A stretch of DNA of 64,000 nt from Olsenella sp. kh2p3 (GCA_900119625.1 FPKD01000001.1:682001-746000); one strand, 5' to 3'; shown: positions 1 through 8,063, counted from the stretch's first letter. Program-made: numbers and translations. The notes: a model not told the origin generated them from the sequence alone.

Positions 1-382
1 GTTTCGCGGCGTCACGAAGAGCCCCCGATCGTGCCGGGCGCTGCTGGGTGCCTTGTCTAGAACTGTCTGTGACGAGAGAGACGACAAGAACCTATGCCAG
101 CGCACGCGACATCGCGGGGCTGATTCGTCGGTTCTGGCGTCGAAGAGAGACCATGCCATGGCTGCGTGCAGTGCAAATCATGCGTTGGTCACCCCTTCGA
201 AAAGTGGCGCGCGATATCTCGCGCGGCTGTCGTTGCTATGCGCGACTATAGGCCCGCATGGGGCAGGCTGGCAAGAGCGTACAAGAAAAGAATTCTGCTT
301 GAAACAAAAGGGTCGCGCTTGTGCGATGGCGGCAATGTAAAAGCAGGCCACGGCAACTTGTACCGTGACCTGCTAATTTTTA
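1..382. other. Left chromosomal flank, no gene recognised
   Basis: This is the chromosomal sequence that lay downstream of the tRNA-Lys 3' end before the element inserted. Short overlapping reading frames exist on both strands, but none has a convincing ribosome binding site or a recognisable protein. The only feature I can support is a hairpin at 340-374, described separately. Confidence 0.5.
340..374 (-). terminator. Original tRNA-Lys terminator, now separated from its gene
   Basis: Inverted repeat AGCAGGCCACGG (342-353) / CCGTGACCTGCT (363-374). Read on the minus strand it is followed by a short T-run, so it fits the terminator of the tRNA-Lys gene before integration. A close copy lies beside the reconstituted tRNA at 6316-6348. 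Confidence 0.55.
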
Positions 383-430
383 GTGGTGCGCCCTGAGGGG
401 GTCGAACCCTCGACCTTGGGATTAAAAGTC
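383..430. repeat. Left attachment site of integrated element (tRNA-Lys 3' remnant)
   Basis: These 48 bp are identical to 6356-6403. They comprise the 3' half of a tRNA-Lys gene (minus strand): CCA end, acceptor strand, T-arm and anticodon loop. After position 430 the sequence diverges from the tRNA, so this copy is only a remnant. This is the standard footprint of tyrosine-integrase insertion into a tRNA 3' end. Confidence 0.9.
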
Positions 431-559
431 TCTTTTGCTTGACGCTTGCGAATGTCTCTCGATGCCGCATATTGAAGCAATCTATACCATTTAACTGCTT
501 GTTTGCGTAGCTCAATGATTCTCACTGTCATTGACTGATATACTCTCATCGAGAAATGA

Positions 560-590
560 GTTACGCAATCTGTACGCAATTCGTTACACA
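560..590. repeat. Possible integrase arm-type sites, left end
   Basis: Three related ~10-bp motifs sit head to tail: GTTACGCAAT, GTACGCAAT and GTTACACAC. A matching triplet occurs near the other end at 6268-6299, in the same orientation. Paired repeats just inside both att sites fit integrase arm-binding sites. The left copy overlaps the integrase upstream region, so it could also affect int expression. Confidence 0.5.
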
Positions 591-614
591 CCCAGCGGCG
601 CGGGAGGCATTGCC

Positions 615-1910
615 ATGGCATGCGAGTACGGCAGGGGGACCGTCTTCAAGGGGCGCAAGAGCTGGCGCGGCAAGATTCACCGCGTGGACCCGGAGGGCAA
701 CGGGCGCTACCTCACTAAGACCCTGCACGAGGAGAACGGCGACCCGATACCCTGCGACCCCAAGACCAACAGAGGCCGCAACCGCGCGATAGCCGCCCTC
801 GCACGCTGGCGCGGCGAGCTTCTGGCGGCGGAGGCCGAGGACGAGGCCGCAGAGGCCCGTAGCGCCTCGCTGTCGGGCGTCACGCTTGGGGAGTACCTGA
901 ACGCCTACCTGGACGGCCTCAAGGCATCACACAGCGTTGAGCGGTCGACCATGACGGCCTACCAGGCGAGCGCGCGCAAGGTGGCGGAGGCGCTTGGTAG
1001 CGTGGAGGTAACGGAGCTGAAGCGGGAGCAGGTGCAGGAGTGGGAGTCACGGCTGCTGAACGCCGACGGCCTGTCCCCCCGCTCTGTCACCAAGCACCAC
1101 AGGCTGCTCTCGCAGGCCCTCAAGGCTGCCGTGGAGAACGGGCAGCTGGCGGCGAACCCGTGCGAGGGCGTGAGGCTGCCCAAGAGGCACCGGGAGCAGC
1201 CCCACGCCATGACCAAGGACGCGGCCAACAGGCTTCTGGGAACCCTCGCGGCAATGCCGCAGAAGCGGGCCGTAGCGGCGGCGAGGATTGCGCTCACAAG
1301 CGGCCTCAGGGTTGGTGAGGTGTGCGCCCTCACGTGGGCGGACGCAGACGCCGACGCGGGCGTGCTGCACGTGAGCAAGGCGGTTGGCATGGGTGGCGGC
1401 GGGGCGTACGTCAAGGCCCCCAAGAACCCGTACTCCGTGCGAGACGTGCCAATTACCCCACAGCTCAGGGCCGCGCTGGACGCGAGGCGGGCCGAGGTCA
1501 TGGCCGAGGCGGAGGACCTGGGCGTGCTGCCTACGCCCGAGCAGCTGGCATCCTGCTACGTCATAGGCGGGCTTGACGGGCGGTTTCCCACGCCGAGTGT
1601 GGTGAGTCGCGAGTGGGGGCAGCTCCGCGACCTGCTGGGAATCACCGACGCAAACGGCAACCCGCTGAAGTTCCACGACCTCAGGCACACGTGGGCGACC
1701 ATCGCCGTTCAGAGCGGGGCAGACATAAAGAGCATCTCCGCAATCATGGGCCACGCCGACGCATCAATGACCCTCAACACGTACGCGAGCAGCGACGCCG
1801 ACGCAAGGCAGCTGGCGGCGGAGAAGATCTCCCGGTTCATGGGCGAGGCCCCGAGGCACGGCGACGTGGAGGCGTTCAGGCCGACCGGGACGGAAGGCAG
1901 GCAGTCATGA
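615..1910 (+). CDS. int: Tyrosine recombinase/integrase of the tRNA-Lys element
   Basis: This 431-aa site-specific recombinase catalyses insertion and excision at the tRNA-Lys att site. The N-terminal part has an arm-binding-like segment, then a SAM-like core-binding domain (~residues 85-180), then the catalytic domain. Visible catalytic residues are R232 (TSGLRVGEV), H354-R357 (HDLRH), H380 (GHAD) and nucleophile Y390 (NTYAS). I chose the ATG at 615 because GGGAGG lies 7 bp upstream; a longer frame opens at 531 but runs through the repeat motifs. Its stop overlaps the next start (ATGA). It sits next to attL, as expected for such elements. Confidence 0.95.
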   Translation: MACEYGRGTVFKGRKSWRGKIHRVDPEGNGRYLTKTLHEENGDPIPCDPKTNRGRNRAIAALARWRGELLAAEAEDEAAEARSASLSGVTLGEYLNAYLDGLKASHSVERSTMTAYQASARKVAEALGSVEVTELKREQVQEWESRLLNADGLSPRSVTKHHRLLSQALKAAVENGQLAANPCEGVRLPKRHREQPHAMTKDAANRLLGTLAAMPQKRAVAAARIALTSGLRVGEVCALTWADADADAGVLHVSKAVGMGGGGAYVKAPKNPYSVRDVPITPQLRAALDARRAEVMAEAEDLGVLPTPEQLASCYVIGGLDGRFPTPSVVSREWGQLRDLLGITDANGNPLKFHDLRHTWATIAVQSGADIKSISAIMGHADASMTLNTYASSDADARQLAAEKISRFMGEAPRHGDVEAFRPTGTEGRQS

Positions 1911-2143
1911 GGGGCAGAGTCATGAAGTTCGCTGAGGGGGGTTCGGCGTTGGACGTTAGAACGGCGGACGAGATAGACGAGATAGCGGAGGGTCTGCACG
2001 GAGCGGCCATGGCCATGCTGTACGCGGGCGAGAGCAAAAGCTGCGGCAACTCCACCGTGTTCTGCGAGTTCATGACGAGCACGTTGGACGGATACGCGGA
2101 CAGGCTGCACGCCCTCACGCACACCGGCAGCGGGCAGGCGTGA
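1907..2143 (+). CDS. Small element protein of unknown function
   Basis: A 78-aa product starts at an ATG overlapping the integrase stop codon (ATGA), with GGAAGG upstream, so it is probably translationally coupled to int. The sequence (MRGRVMKFAEGG to TGSGQA) is mildly acidic and alanine-rich, has no membrane segment, and I do not recognise it. It could be a small partner of the integrase or a regulator. Support comes from the coupling and ribosome binding site, not from homology. Confidence 0.6.
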   Translation: MRGRVMKFAEGGSALDVRTADEIDEIAEGLHGAAMAMLYAGESKSCGNSTVFCEFMTSTLDGYADRLHALTHTGSGQA

Positions 2144-2149
2144 TAATAC

Positions 2150-2194
2150 AGCGGTACCGTCCTCAGGCCGTGGCAGGTGGGGGGCGGTACCGCT
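2150..2194. promoter_or_regulatory. Inverted repeat upstream of the XRE regulator (operator or terminator)
   Basis: Perfect 10-bp arms AGCGGTACCG (2150-2159) and CGGTACCGCT (2185-2194) are separated by 25 bp. There is no T-run, so a simple intrinsic terminator is unlikely. Lying between the int operon and the XRE gene, it may be the repressor's own operator. Confidence 0.4.
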
Positions 2195-2246
2195 ACCGGT
2201 AATTGTAGACCACGGCCAGGACATTAATTGGGGGTCGTGGGCATCC

Positions 2247-3104
2247 ATGGGACGAAAAGCCGCCGGGGACTACAGCCGGGATGATATGGGGGTCCTCGAC
2301 CCCAGGCGCATTGCGCCGGCGCACGTGAACATGCGCAGGGCGATTCGCGCCAAGGGACTCACGCAAAAACAGTTCGCCGTGGCCATGGGCATCGCGGGGT
2401 CGACGCTCGATAGGTGGTTGAAGGGTGACCCGGAGAACGCGGAGCGATACCGGCTGCCGGACGAGGCGCTGGTGAGGGCGGCGCACGTGCTGGGGGTGTC
2501 GGTCTGGTACCTGCTTGACCTCACGGACAGCCCGGACGGCAGCGGGGCCAGGCCGCTTGAGCAGCACAAGCTGATTGAGGACTTCTGGGGGAAGGCGAAG
2601 GACCCGGAGAAGGCCGCGCCGCCCACCGACGGCGACATGTACGAGCGCATCGGCACTGACACCACAATCATCCGGTGGGACGCCACGGAAGCATGGCCCG
2701 AAGGGACCACCGAACGGGACTGGGCGTTCCGCGAGCCGGTCGACGGGGTATCAACATGGCGGCTGTCGGGGACGCCGGGCCATGCGGCCCCTGTCCGTGA
2801 GCGGTACCCCTGGTTCGAGCTTGAAGGGATGTACCAGGATGCGAGGACGCGCTGCGACCCCGAGGACCCCGAGAGCGAGGCCGCGCTGGACGGATACGCT
2901 GCCTGGGAAGCATGGTTCCGCGAGGACGCAGCGAAGACCCTGAGGCACGACCTACTGTGCCTCGGGGGCGACTACCGAGACCCGCTGGCTGTGGTCGAGA
3001 TGGAGCTGGCTTACGCATCCAAAACGGCTGACAGCGAGAAGTTCGACGCCCTTCTCGCCCGCGTCGACGCCGACACCAGGGGCGTCATGGGGACCGACTC
3101 ATAG
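2247..3104 (+). CDS. XRE-family helix-turn-helix regulator with long C-terminal domain
   Basis: The 285-aa protein has a Cro/CI-type helix-turn-helix at about residues 27-88 (NMRRAIRAKGLTQKQFAVAMG, then STLDRWLKG). A ~190-residue C-terminal region, rich in Trp and acidic residues, is unlike a LexA/CI peptidase and is not recognised. It probably represses or times the element's excision and replication genes, an inference from its position between int and the xis-like/rep genes. The start is uncertain: the ATG at 2247 has a weak ribosome binding site and an in-frame ATG lies at 2286. Confidence 0.75.
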   Translation: MGRKAAGDYSRDDMGVLDPRRIAPAHVNMRRAIRAKGLTQKQFAVAMGIAGSTLDRWLKGDPENAERYRLPDEALVRAAHVLGVSVWYLLDLTDSPDGSGARPLEQHKLIEDFWGKAKDPEKAAPPTDGDMYERIGTDTTIIRWDATEAWPEGTTERDWAFREPVDGVSTWRLSGTPGHAAPVRERYPWFELEGMYQDARTRCDPEDPESEAALDGYAAWEAWFREDAAKTLRHDLLCLGGDYRDPLAVVEMELAYASKTADSEKFDALLARVDADTRGVMGTDS

Positions 3105-3380
3105 CTACCGCTCACGACTCCCGAAAAGTTTATTCGAGCACCACGGGGAGGCCCCGCACTACGCCGGAACACGCGCAAAGCGCCCGTTTTCCCGAATCTG
3201 GCACCACGGGAAGGGCAGTCACGCGGGGTCCCATGGTGCTGAAATCGCTTTCTTGCAGTTTGAGCTGCGAAAATCCCTGAAGCACAATGCATGGCCGAGG
3301 GGCGCGGGAGAAGCGCCCCAGGCCGTGCGCACGGCTCCAACCATCTAGACCCGCATGGCGCGGGGGGAGGAGTCGAGAAG
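3105..3380 (+). promoter_or_regulatory. Intergenic control region with candidate promoter for the xis-rep operon
   Basis: This 276-bp gap holds a candidate promoter TTGAGC (3260-3265), 17-bp spacer, CACAAT (3283-3288) reading toward the excisionase-like and rep genes. Two CACCACGGG(G/A)AGG-like direct repeats (near 3139 and 3210) could be operator half-sites. No protein-coding frame here is convincing. Confidence 0.35.
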
Positions 3381-3590
3381 ATGAAGGACGTAAAGCCGAC
3401 CATGACGTTGGAGGAGGCCAGGGCGCTGCCGGCGCTCTGCGGCGTGGGCGACGCCGCCGCGCTCACGGGCTATGCCCCCCACTACATCAGCGACTGCCTG
3501 GCACGTGGCCAGATTAAGGGCGTCAAGTTCGGGCGCCGCTGGCGCGTCGACACGGCGGCCCTGCTCAGGCAGTTCGGCCTCGCGGAGTAG
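3381..3590 (+). CDS. Excisionase-like helix-turn-helix protein
   Basis: A 69-aa MerR/excisionase-type DNA-binding protein. The core (about residues 19-62) has the pattern GVGDAAALTGYAPHYIS followed by GQIKGVKFGRRWRV, a helix-turn-helix plus wing typical of Xis and helix_turn_helix_17 proteins. I chose the ATG at 3381 because of GGAGGAG upstream; a 30-codon longer frame exists. It ends 5 bp before rep, so the two are probably co-transcribed. It may direct excision with the integrase or control rep. Confidence 0.75.
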   Translation: MKDVKPTMTLEEARALPALCGVGDAAALTGYAPHYISDCLARGQIKGVKFGRRWRVDTAALLRQFGLAE

Positions 3591-3595
3591 GGGCG

Positions 3596-5902
3596 GTGTT
3601 GTCCGTGGCAGATGCAGAGGAGGCCCTGTCGGCGCTCAACTACATAGACCCGAAGGCGCTGAGCCAGGACGAATGGCTCAAGGCGACGATGGCGGCTAAG
3701 GCTGCTGGCGTGGCCCAGGACGATTGGGACGCCTGGTGCTGGGGCGACCCCAGGAGATACGACGAGAGCGAGAACCGGAAGCGCTGGGAGTCCATAGACC
3801 CAGCCAAGCCCGGAGGCGTGACGGCAAAGACGCTTTTCTCCATGGCGAAAGAGCGTGGGTGGAGACCGTGCGGGAGCACACGCGCGGCCACAGCACCATC
3901 CACCACGGCACCCACCACCCCACCTCGCACCATCCCCGAGAGGTACCCGAGGCTGAGGCTGCCCGACATGGCACACATCGACGCGCCCTCGCTTACAGAG
4001 GCAGCGAAGGCGGACCCCGCCGAGCAGCTGCGCCGATACATGCAGGCGCTGCACAGCCCGGACTCGTCCGTGGCAGTGGTGCTAGAGAGCAGGCCGAACG
4101 AGAGGAGACCGGACAAGCCGTCGCCGCAGGGAAGCGGGGAGCCGTTTCGCGTGGGAGACCTCATCGACCACCCGGAGAGGGCGCTAGAGAAGGCCGATGA
4201 GGAGGCCGGGGCCTGGGTGACCGTGAACGAGGTGGACCCCGAGGGGTTCCGGGAGCGCGGGCGCAAGGCCGACGTTGCGGCGTCTTACAGGTACGCGCTC
4301 ATCGAGGCAGACGCCGCCGAGGACGGCAGACCGCTGGCTTATGAGGAACAGGTCCGAATGGCCGGGCGCCTCGCGCTGCCAGCCGTCGTGGCGGTGTGGA
4401 GCGGTGCTAAATCGCTGCACCTCGTCTGCCGGGTCGACGCAGACGGCCCCGAGCAGTACCGCCAGCGGGTCGAATACCTCATGGGCGTGTGTCGCGCGAA
4501 CGGCTTCCACGTGGACGCCGCCAACAAGGACCCGCTGAGGCTCACGCGGCTGCCTGGGGCCATGCGCAGGGGCCAGCGCCAGGCGCTCGTTTGGGCCAAC
4601 CCCCAGGGGCGCACGTTCGGTGACTGGGAGAGATTCGTGGACGAGCACGCGGCAGAGGAGGAGCCGGAGGGCGAGCGCGTGCGCCGCGCGAGAGAGGCCC
4701 TGAATATCCACCGGGCGTACGACTACACAGGCGAGAGGACGCCTCCGCCGCCACCAGTACTCATCGAGGGGCTAATGTACACCGGGAGAAAGGCCCTAAT
4801 CACCGGCCCCGCAAAGTCCCACAAGTCCATGGAAACAATCCGTCTGGCACTGGCGCTAGCGACCGGTGGCGAGTGGTGGGGCCACAGGTGCAAACGCTCC
4901 AAGGTTCTGTACGTCAATGTCGAGATAGAGAGCAGCGAGTTCGAAAACAGGGTGGAAGCGGTCCGGAAGAGCATGGGCATCATGCCCGAGGATTACCTGG
5001 ACACGCTGGAATTCTCGCACATCATGGGCAAAAACCCGCCAGACGAAAGCGAGGCGTTCGTTGTCGACTCGCTGTGCAGCACCCTTGAGGACGCCTACGG
5101 ACCGGGGGACTACGACACCCTCATAATCGACCCCATCTACAAGGTCAACCGGGGCGAGGAGGACCACGCGAATGTGGCGGCGTTGCTTGGGAGGCTGGAC
5201 CGACACAGGGTCATCATGAACTGCTCCATAGTCTACGTCCACCACACCGCCAAAGGCGGGGGTGCTGGCAAGAGCATCTACGAGCAGGGGCGAGGCTCTG
5301 GCGACTGGGGCGGAGACGCCGACCTGATGGTAGGAATCACCGAGCTGGGGCAGCTCAGGGAGGGCACCGCAGGATGGGAGCGGGCGCAGGCCCTGGGGAT
5401 AGCGGACCCCACGGATTGCGCCTACCAGATTCAGTTCGGAACGAGGTCGTTCAGGGACCCGCCGAGGGTCCGCGCGTTCAAGACGTGGCCGCTGTTCACC
5501 AGGGACGAGACCGGGGCGCTTGGGGGGCTGCTGCAGCGTGGCGACCCGAGGGCCAAGGGCGGTGAGGTGACGGGGGCAAAGGCGCAGGACAGGCGCAGGA
5601 GGCGCGACGAGGCCGTTACTGCTGCGGTGAAGATGTGCGGCGTCGACGGGGTGAAGCCGACCAAAGAAAACGTCTACGAGCGCCTGAGCATCGACGGCGA
5701 GGACAGGCCATCCCCCGAGTCGTTCAAGAGGTGGACTAGCGGCGCGGGCGGCCTCACCCACTGGCGGAACCGCCAGGACGAGGACGGCGAGTGGGTGCTC
5801 TCCGAGTGTTACAGGGCGAGCGACGGCAGGGCGCTATACAAGGACAGCAAGCCGCAGTTCCTGCCCGACGAGACCGGAGACCAGCGGGGTTCCGATGGCT
5901 AG
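3596..5902 (+). CDS. rep: Element replication protein: PriCT-2 / primase-like / RepA-type helicase
   Basis: This 768-aa multidomain protein probably primes and unwinds the excised element. Residues ~1-90 resemble the PriCT-2 primase C-terminal domain (DEWLKATMAAKAAG, ending LFSMAKERGW). Residues ~180-345 resemble an archaeo-eukaryotic-type primase core (ALIEAD; SGAKSLHLVCRVD; DPLRLTRLPG). Residues ~385-600 are a RecA/RepA-like ATPase with Walker A GPAKSHKS (404-411) and Walker B TLIIDPIY, plus a VYVHHTAKGG motif. The C-terminal ~130 residues look like a DNA-binding tail. The start is GTG at 3596, with alternatives at 3599 and 3605. Phage P4 alpha is a functional analogue, not a close homologue. 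Confidence 0.8.
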   Translation: MLSVADAEEALSALNYIDPKALSQDEWLKATMAAKAAGVAQDDWDAWCWGDPRRYDESENRKRWESIDPAKPGGVTAKTLFSMAKERGWRPCGSTRAATAPSTTAPTTPPRTIPERYPRLRLPDMAHIDAPSLTEAAKADPAEQLRRYMQALHSPDSSVAVVLESRPNERRPDKPSPQGSGEPFRVGDLIDHPERALEKADEEAGAWVTVNEVDPEGFRERGRKADVAASYRYALIEADAAEDGRPLAYEEQVRMAGRLALPAVVAVWSGAKSLHLVCRVDADGPEQYRQRVEYLMGVCRANGFHVDAANKDPLRLTRLPGAMRRGQRQALVWANPQGRTFGDWERFVDEHAAEEEPEGERVRRAREALNIHRAYDYTGERTPPPPPVLIEGLMYTGRKALITGPAKSHKSMETIRLALALATGGEWWGHRCKRSKVLYVNVEIESSEFENRVEAVRKSMGIMPEDYLDTLEFSHIMGKNPPDESEAFVVDSLCSTLEDAYGPGDYDTLIIDPIYKVNRGEEDHANVAALLGRLDRHRVIMNCSIVYVHHTAKGGGAGKSIYEQGRGSGDWGGDADLMVGITELGQLREGTAGWERAQALGIADPTDCAYQIQFGTRSFRDPPRVRAFKTWPLFTRDETGALGGLLQRGDPRAKGGEVTGAKAQDRRRRRDEAVTAAVKMCGVDGVKPTKENVYERLSIDGEDRPSPESFKRWTSGAGGLTHWRNRQDEDGEWVLSECYRASDGRALYKDSKPQFLPDETGDQRGSDG

Positions 5903-6267
5903 CCGTTTGAAGGGGAGGGGTTCCGATGGCTTATTTAATAGTTGTTGGAGTCCCTGGGGTGGGGCCGAGGGGCAGGGCAGGCAACGCCAGCCTGCCCGCC
6001 CCACCCCCACGGCCAACGCACGAGGCAGGGTCGCAATCAGCCGAGCGAAGCCCAGGGACGCAGCGGGACGGAGGCCGCGTGTGGGATGCCGCGCCCCGAG
6101 GCCCCAAACCCCCTCGCCGCTCGAACCGCCCCGACCGGCGCACAAGCCCCGGATTCGGAGCGAGAAGAGCCTTTTTATTTCTCCCCCGAGCAGCCTCACA
6201 CCTCCGTTGGGAAGGGAAAAGCCGCTAGTGCCGCCAACTGCGGTTTTGCGTTTTCGGAATGCAGAGA

Positions 6268-6299
6268 GTTACGCAATTTGTACACAAGCAGTTACACAC
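6268..6299. repeat. Possible integrase arm-type sites, right end
   Basis: GTTACGCAAT, TGTACACAAG and AGTTACACAC occur in the same order and orientation as the triplet at 560-590. The motifs lie ~57 bp inside the right att repeat, consistent with integrase or excisionase arm sites. Confidence 0.5.
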
Positions 6300-6313
6300 T
6301 GCGAGATTAAGGG

Positions 6314-6348
6314 AAAGCAGGCCACAGCCGTACGGGCCGTGACCTGCT
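6314..6348 (-). terminator. Element-supplied terminator for tRNA-Lys
   Basis: The AGCAGG...CCTGCT hairpin lies directly 3' of the intact tRNA-Lys on the minus strand. It resembles the chromosomal hairpin at 340-374 with a diverged loop. The element therefore seems to restore both the tRNA 3' end and its terminator after integration. Confidence 0.6.
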
Positions 6349-6355
6349 GTTTTTC

Positions 6356-6403
6356 GTGGTGCGCCCTGAGGGGGTCGAACCCTCGACCTTGGGATTAAAA
6401 GTC
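6356..6403. repeat. Right attachment site within intact tRNA-Lys
   Basis: This 48-bp copy, identical to 383-430, forms the 3' half of the functional tRNA-Lys gene. Recombination between the two copies would excise a 5973-bp circle and leave one intact tRNA. Confidence 0.9.
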
Positions 6404-6432
6404 CCCTGCTCTACCAACTGAGCTAAGAGCGC
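6357..6432 (-). tRNA. tRNA-Lys (UUU)
   Basis: A 76-nt cloverleaf including an encoded CCA. The anticodon loop reads CTTTTAA, giving anticodon UUU. D-arm (AGCTCAGTTGGTAGAGC) and T-arm (GGTTCGAACC) are canonical. Its 3' half is the integration site of the element. Confidence 0.97.
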
Positions 6433-6493
6433 GTGCCGTGGCCAAGCCACTATAGCAGCGCAATTCTACCACGTGACGAGCTCGGGGTTAGCC

Positions 6494-7774
6494 CTACTCC
6501 CACGGCCACTGGCCGTTGATAAAGACAGGGGTCTCGGTGCCGTCGGCAGCAACGCCCCAGATGTTGAGATCGTCGGAACCCACCATGAAGTCCACGTGCG
6601 TGTGGCTCTGATTGACGCCGGCAGCCATGAGCTGCTCCTTGTTCATCGAGAGGCCATCCTTCACGCACTCGGGGAAGCCCATGCCCAGCGCAAGGTGGCA
6701 GCTGGCGTTCTCGTCATACAAGGTGTCGTAGAAAAGGATTCCGCTCTGGCGGATGGGAGTGTTTTTGGAGACGAGCGCGACCTCGCCAAGACGCACGGCG
6801 TTCTCATCCGTCTCGAGGATGTGCTGCAGGACATCCTTACCAGCCTTGGCACCATAGTCCACCACAGCGCCGCCCTCGAAGCGCAACCAGAAGTCACGAA
6901 TCGTCTGGCCGTTGTGCACAAGCGGCAGCGCGGAATACACGATGCCATCAACGCGCATGCGGTCAGGCGAGGTAAAGACCTCCTCTGTGGGGATGTTGGG
7001 GAAGAAGACCGTGCCGTCCTGGAGCCGCCCGGCGCCGCCCTCCCAGATATGGCCCTCGGTAAGACCAACGGTAAGATCCGTGCCGTTGGAAGAGGCGTAG
7101 CGCAGCGCCGAGTAGTGCTTGCGATTGAGCATGCGCTTAGTCTGCTCGAACGAGGCATTGTGCGTTTCCCAGGCGCTCTCGGGGTCGTCGCCTTCGGCGC
7201 GCGAGGTCTCGAGAATGGCTACCCACAGCCGATAAACCGCCTCGGCTGGGGAGAGCTCGGGGAAGACCTCGTGAGCCCACGCCTTCACGGGAACGCCGGC
7301 TATGCACCAGGCGTTACGCCCAAAATCCATGCCATCGCGGAACGACTTGCACTGCTCGTTGCGCGCACGCGATGCAGTAGCGGGCTTGGCAGAATCTATG
7401 CCCTTGAGCGACGACGGATCAGACCCCTCGAGGAACAGAAACGCCGCACCTGCTTCCGCAAGGGAGTTAAGCTGCTCACGCTGCCAGGAGGGAACCGTCT
7501 CGAACCAAGACGTGGGGACGTTCTCGTACGTCATGCGAGTCACTTGGTCATCGTGCCAAATCACCGTCACGTGGCCTGCGCCAATACGGTATGCGGCACG
7601 GACAACCCTACGCGCAAAGTCAGCCCGCTCAACGGGTGCCGACAGTACAAGCTCCTGCTCGGGGTGAAGAGCGACACCCTTCTTTACCAGCAGGTTTGCA
7701 TAACGATCAAGCTGCTCCGAGATGGCCTCGGTTGCCAGGCGGCATTCTTCGTCCGTCATGGGAATGGCAGTCAT
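6494..7774 (-). CDS. M29-family aminopeptidase
   Basis: The 426-aa cytoplasmic metallo-aminopeptidase (AmpS/PepS/AmpT family) removes N-terminal residues from peptides. Length and the C-terminal metal region fit: NKEQLMAAGVNQSHTHVDFMVGSDDLNIWG, which includes the HTHVDFM signature. Two glutamates expected upstream lie around LTEGHIWEGG and TEEVFTSPD. I chose the ATG at 7774 because GAAGGGA sits upstream; the frame extends 13 codons further without support. It stands alone between tRNA-Lys and tRNA-Gly. Confidence 0.88.
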   Translation of the reverse strand: MTAIPMTDEECRLATEAISEQLDRYANLLVKKGVALHPEQELVLSAPVERADFARRVVRAAYRIGAGHVTVIWHDDQVTRMTYENVPTSWFETVPSWQREQLNSLAEAGAAFLFLEGSDPSSLKGIDSAKPATASRARNEQCKSFRDGMDFGRNAWCIAGVPVKAWAHEVFPELSPAEAVYRLWVAILETSRAEGDDPESAWETHNASFEQTKRMLNRKHYSALRYASSNGTDLTVGLTEGHIWEGGAGRLQDGTVFFPNIPTEEVFTSPDRMRVDGIVYSALPLVHNGQTIRDFWLRFEGGAVVDYGAKAGKDVLQHILETDENAVRLGEVALVSKNTPIRQSGILFYDTLYDENASCHLALGMGFPECVKDGLSMNKEQLMAAGVNQSHTHVDFMVGSDDLNIWGVAADGTETPVFINGQWPWE

Positions 7775-7847
7775 GGTAATGGTCCCTTCGGGTTTGGTGC
7801 GTGGCGCGCCCATGCTAAGGCGCTTGCCGTCATATGGTTAGTACCCA

Positions 7848-7872
7848 TAAAAAGGGCCCCCGAAGGGGCCCG
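7848..7872 (-). terminator. Intrinsic terminator after tRNA-Gly
   Basis: Hairpin GGGCCCC (7854-7860), loop CGAA, GGGGCCC (7865-7871). On the minus strand it is followed by a T5 run, so it terminates tRNA-Gly. Confidence 0.85.
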
Positions 7873-7880
7873 GCGTATTC

Positions 7881-7955
7881 TGGAGCGGGCAACGGGATTC
7901 GAACCCGCGGATGATGGCTTGGGAAGCCATTGCCTTACCACTTGGCGATGCCCGC
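7881..7955 (-). tRNA. tRNA-Gly (CCC)
   Basis: A 75-nt cloverleaf with encoded CCA. The anticodon loop is TTCCCAA, giving anticodon CCC. Acceptor stem GCGGGCA/TGCCCGC pairs and the T-loop GGTTCGAATCC is canonical. Confidence 0.96.
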
Positions 7956-8063
7956 ATGTGTCGTGATTCTATCACAGCAAGCCGGCGAGGTGGCTCCACT
8001 CCATAAGTTAGCCGTTCACCTGCCACCGCACGCCACGGTAGGCAGGCACCCAGGCAAGAGCGC

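Larger units (their letters stand above)
5903..6355. other. Element right end, non-coding
   Basis: No convincing gene. A 15-bp direct repeat GGGGTTCCGATGGCT spans the end of rep (about 5885) and recurs at about 5917. A GC hairpin GGGCAGGC (5975-5982) / GCCTGCCC (5990-5997) may be a replication or termination structure. Open frames here are proline/arginine-rich and run into the tRNA, so I treat them as spurious. Confidence 0.5.
383..6403. mobile_element. ~6 kb tRNA-Lys-integrated replicating element (IME or satellite-like)
   Basis: The element is bounded by 48-bp direct repeats (383-430 and 6356-6403), so one unit is 5973 bp. All its genes read plus: tyrosine integrase, 78-aa ORF, XRE regulator, excisionase-like HTH, and primase/RepA-type helicase. 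No relaxase, terminase, capsid or portal gene is visible. Its genes look more GC-rich than the neighbouring chromosome. An own replicase with no packaging or transfer genes suggests an integrative element or phage satellite that relies on a helper; that role is inference. Confidence 0.85.

Noticed and set aside
5895..6398. 167-codon frame running into tRNA-Lys
   Set aside because: It starts inside rep, is proline/arginine-rich, and ends in the tRNA (the familiar SNPRPWD artefact of tRNA translation).
6473..7966. 497-codon plus-strand frame
   Set aside because: Antisense to the M29 aminopeptidase and runs through tRNA-Gly, so it cannot be a real gene.
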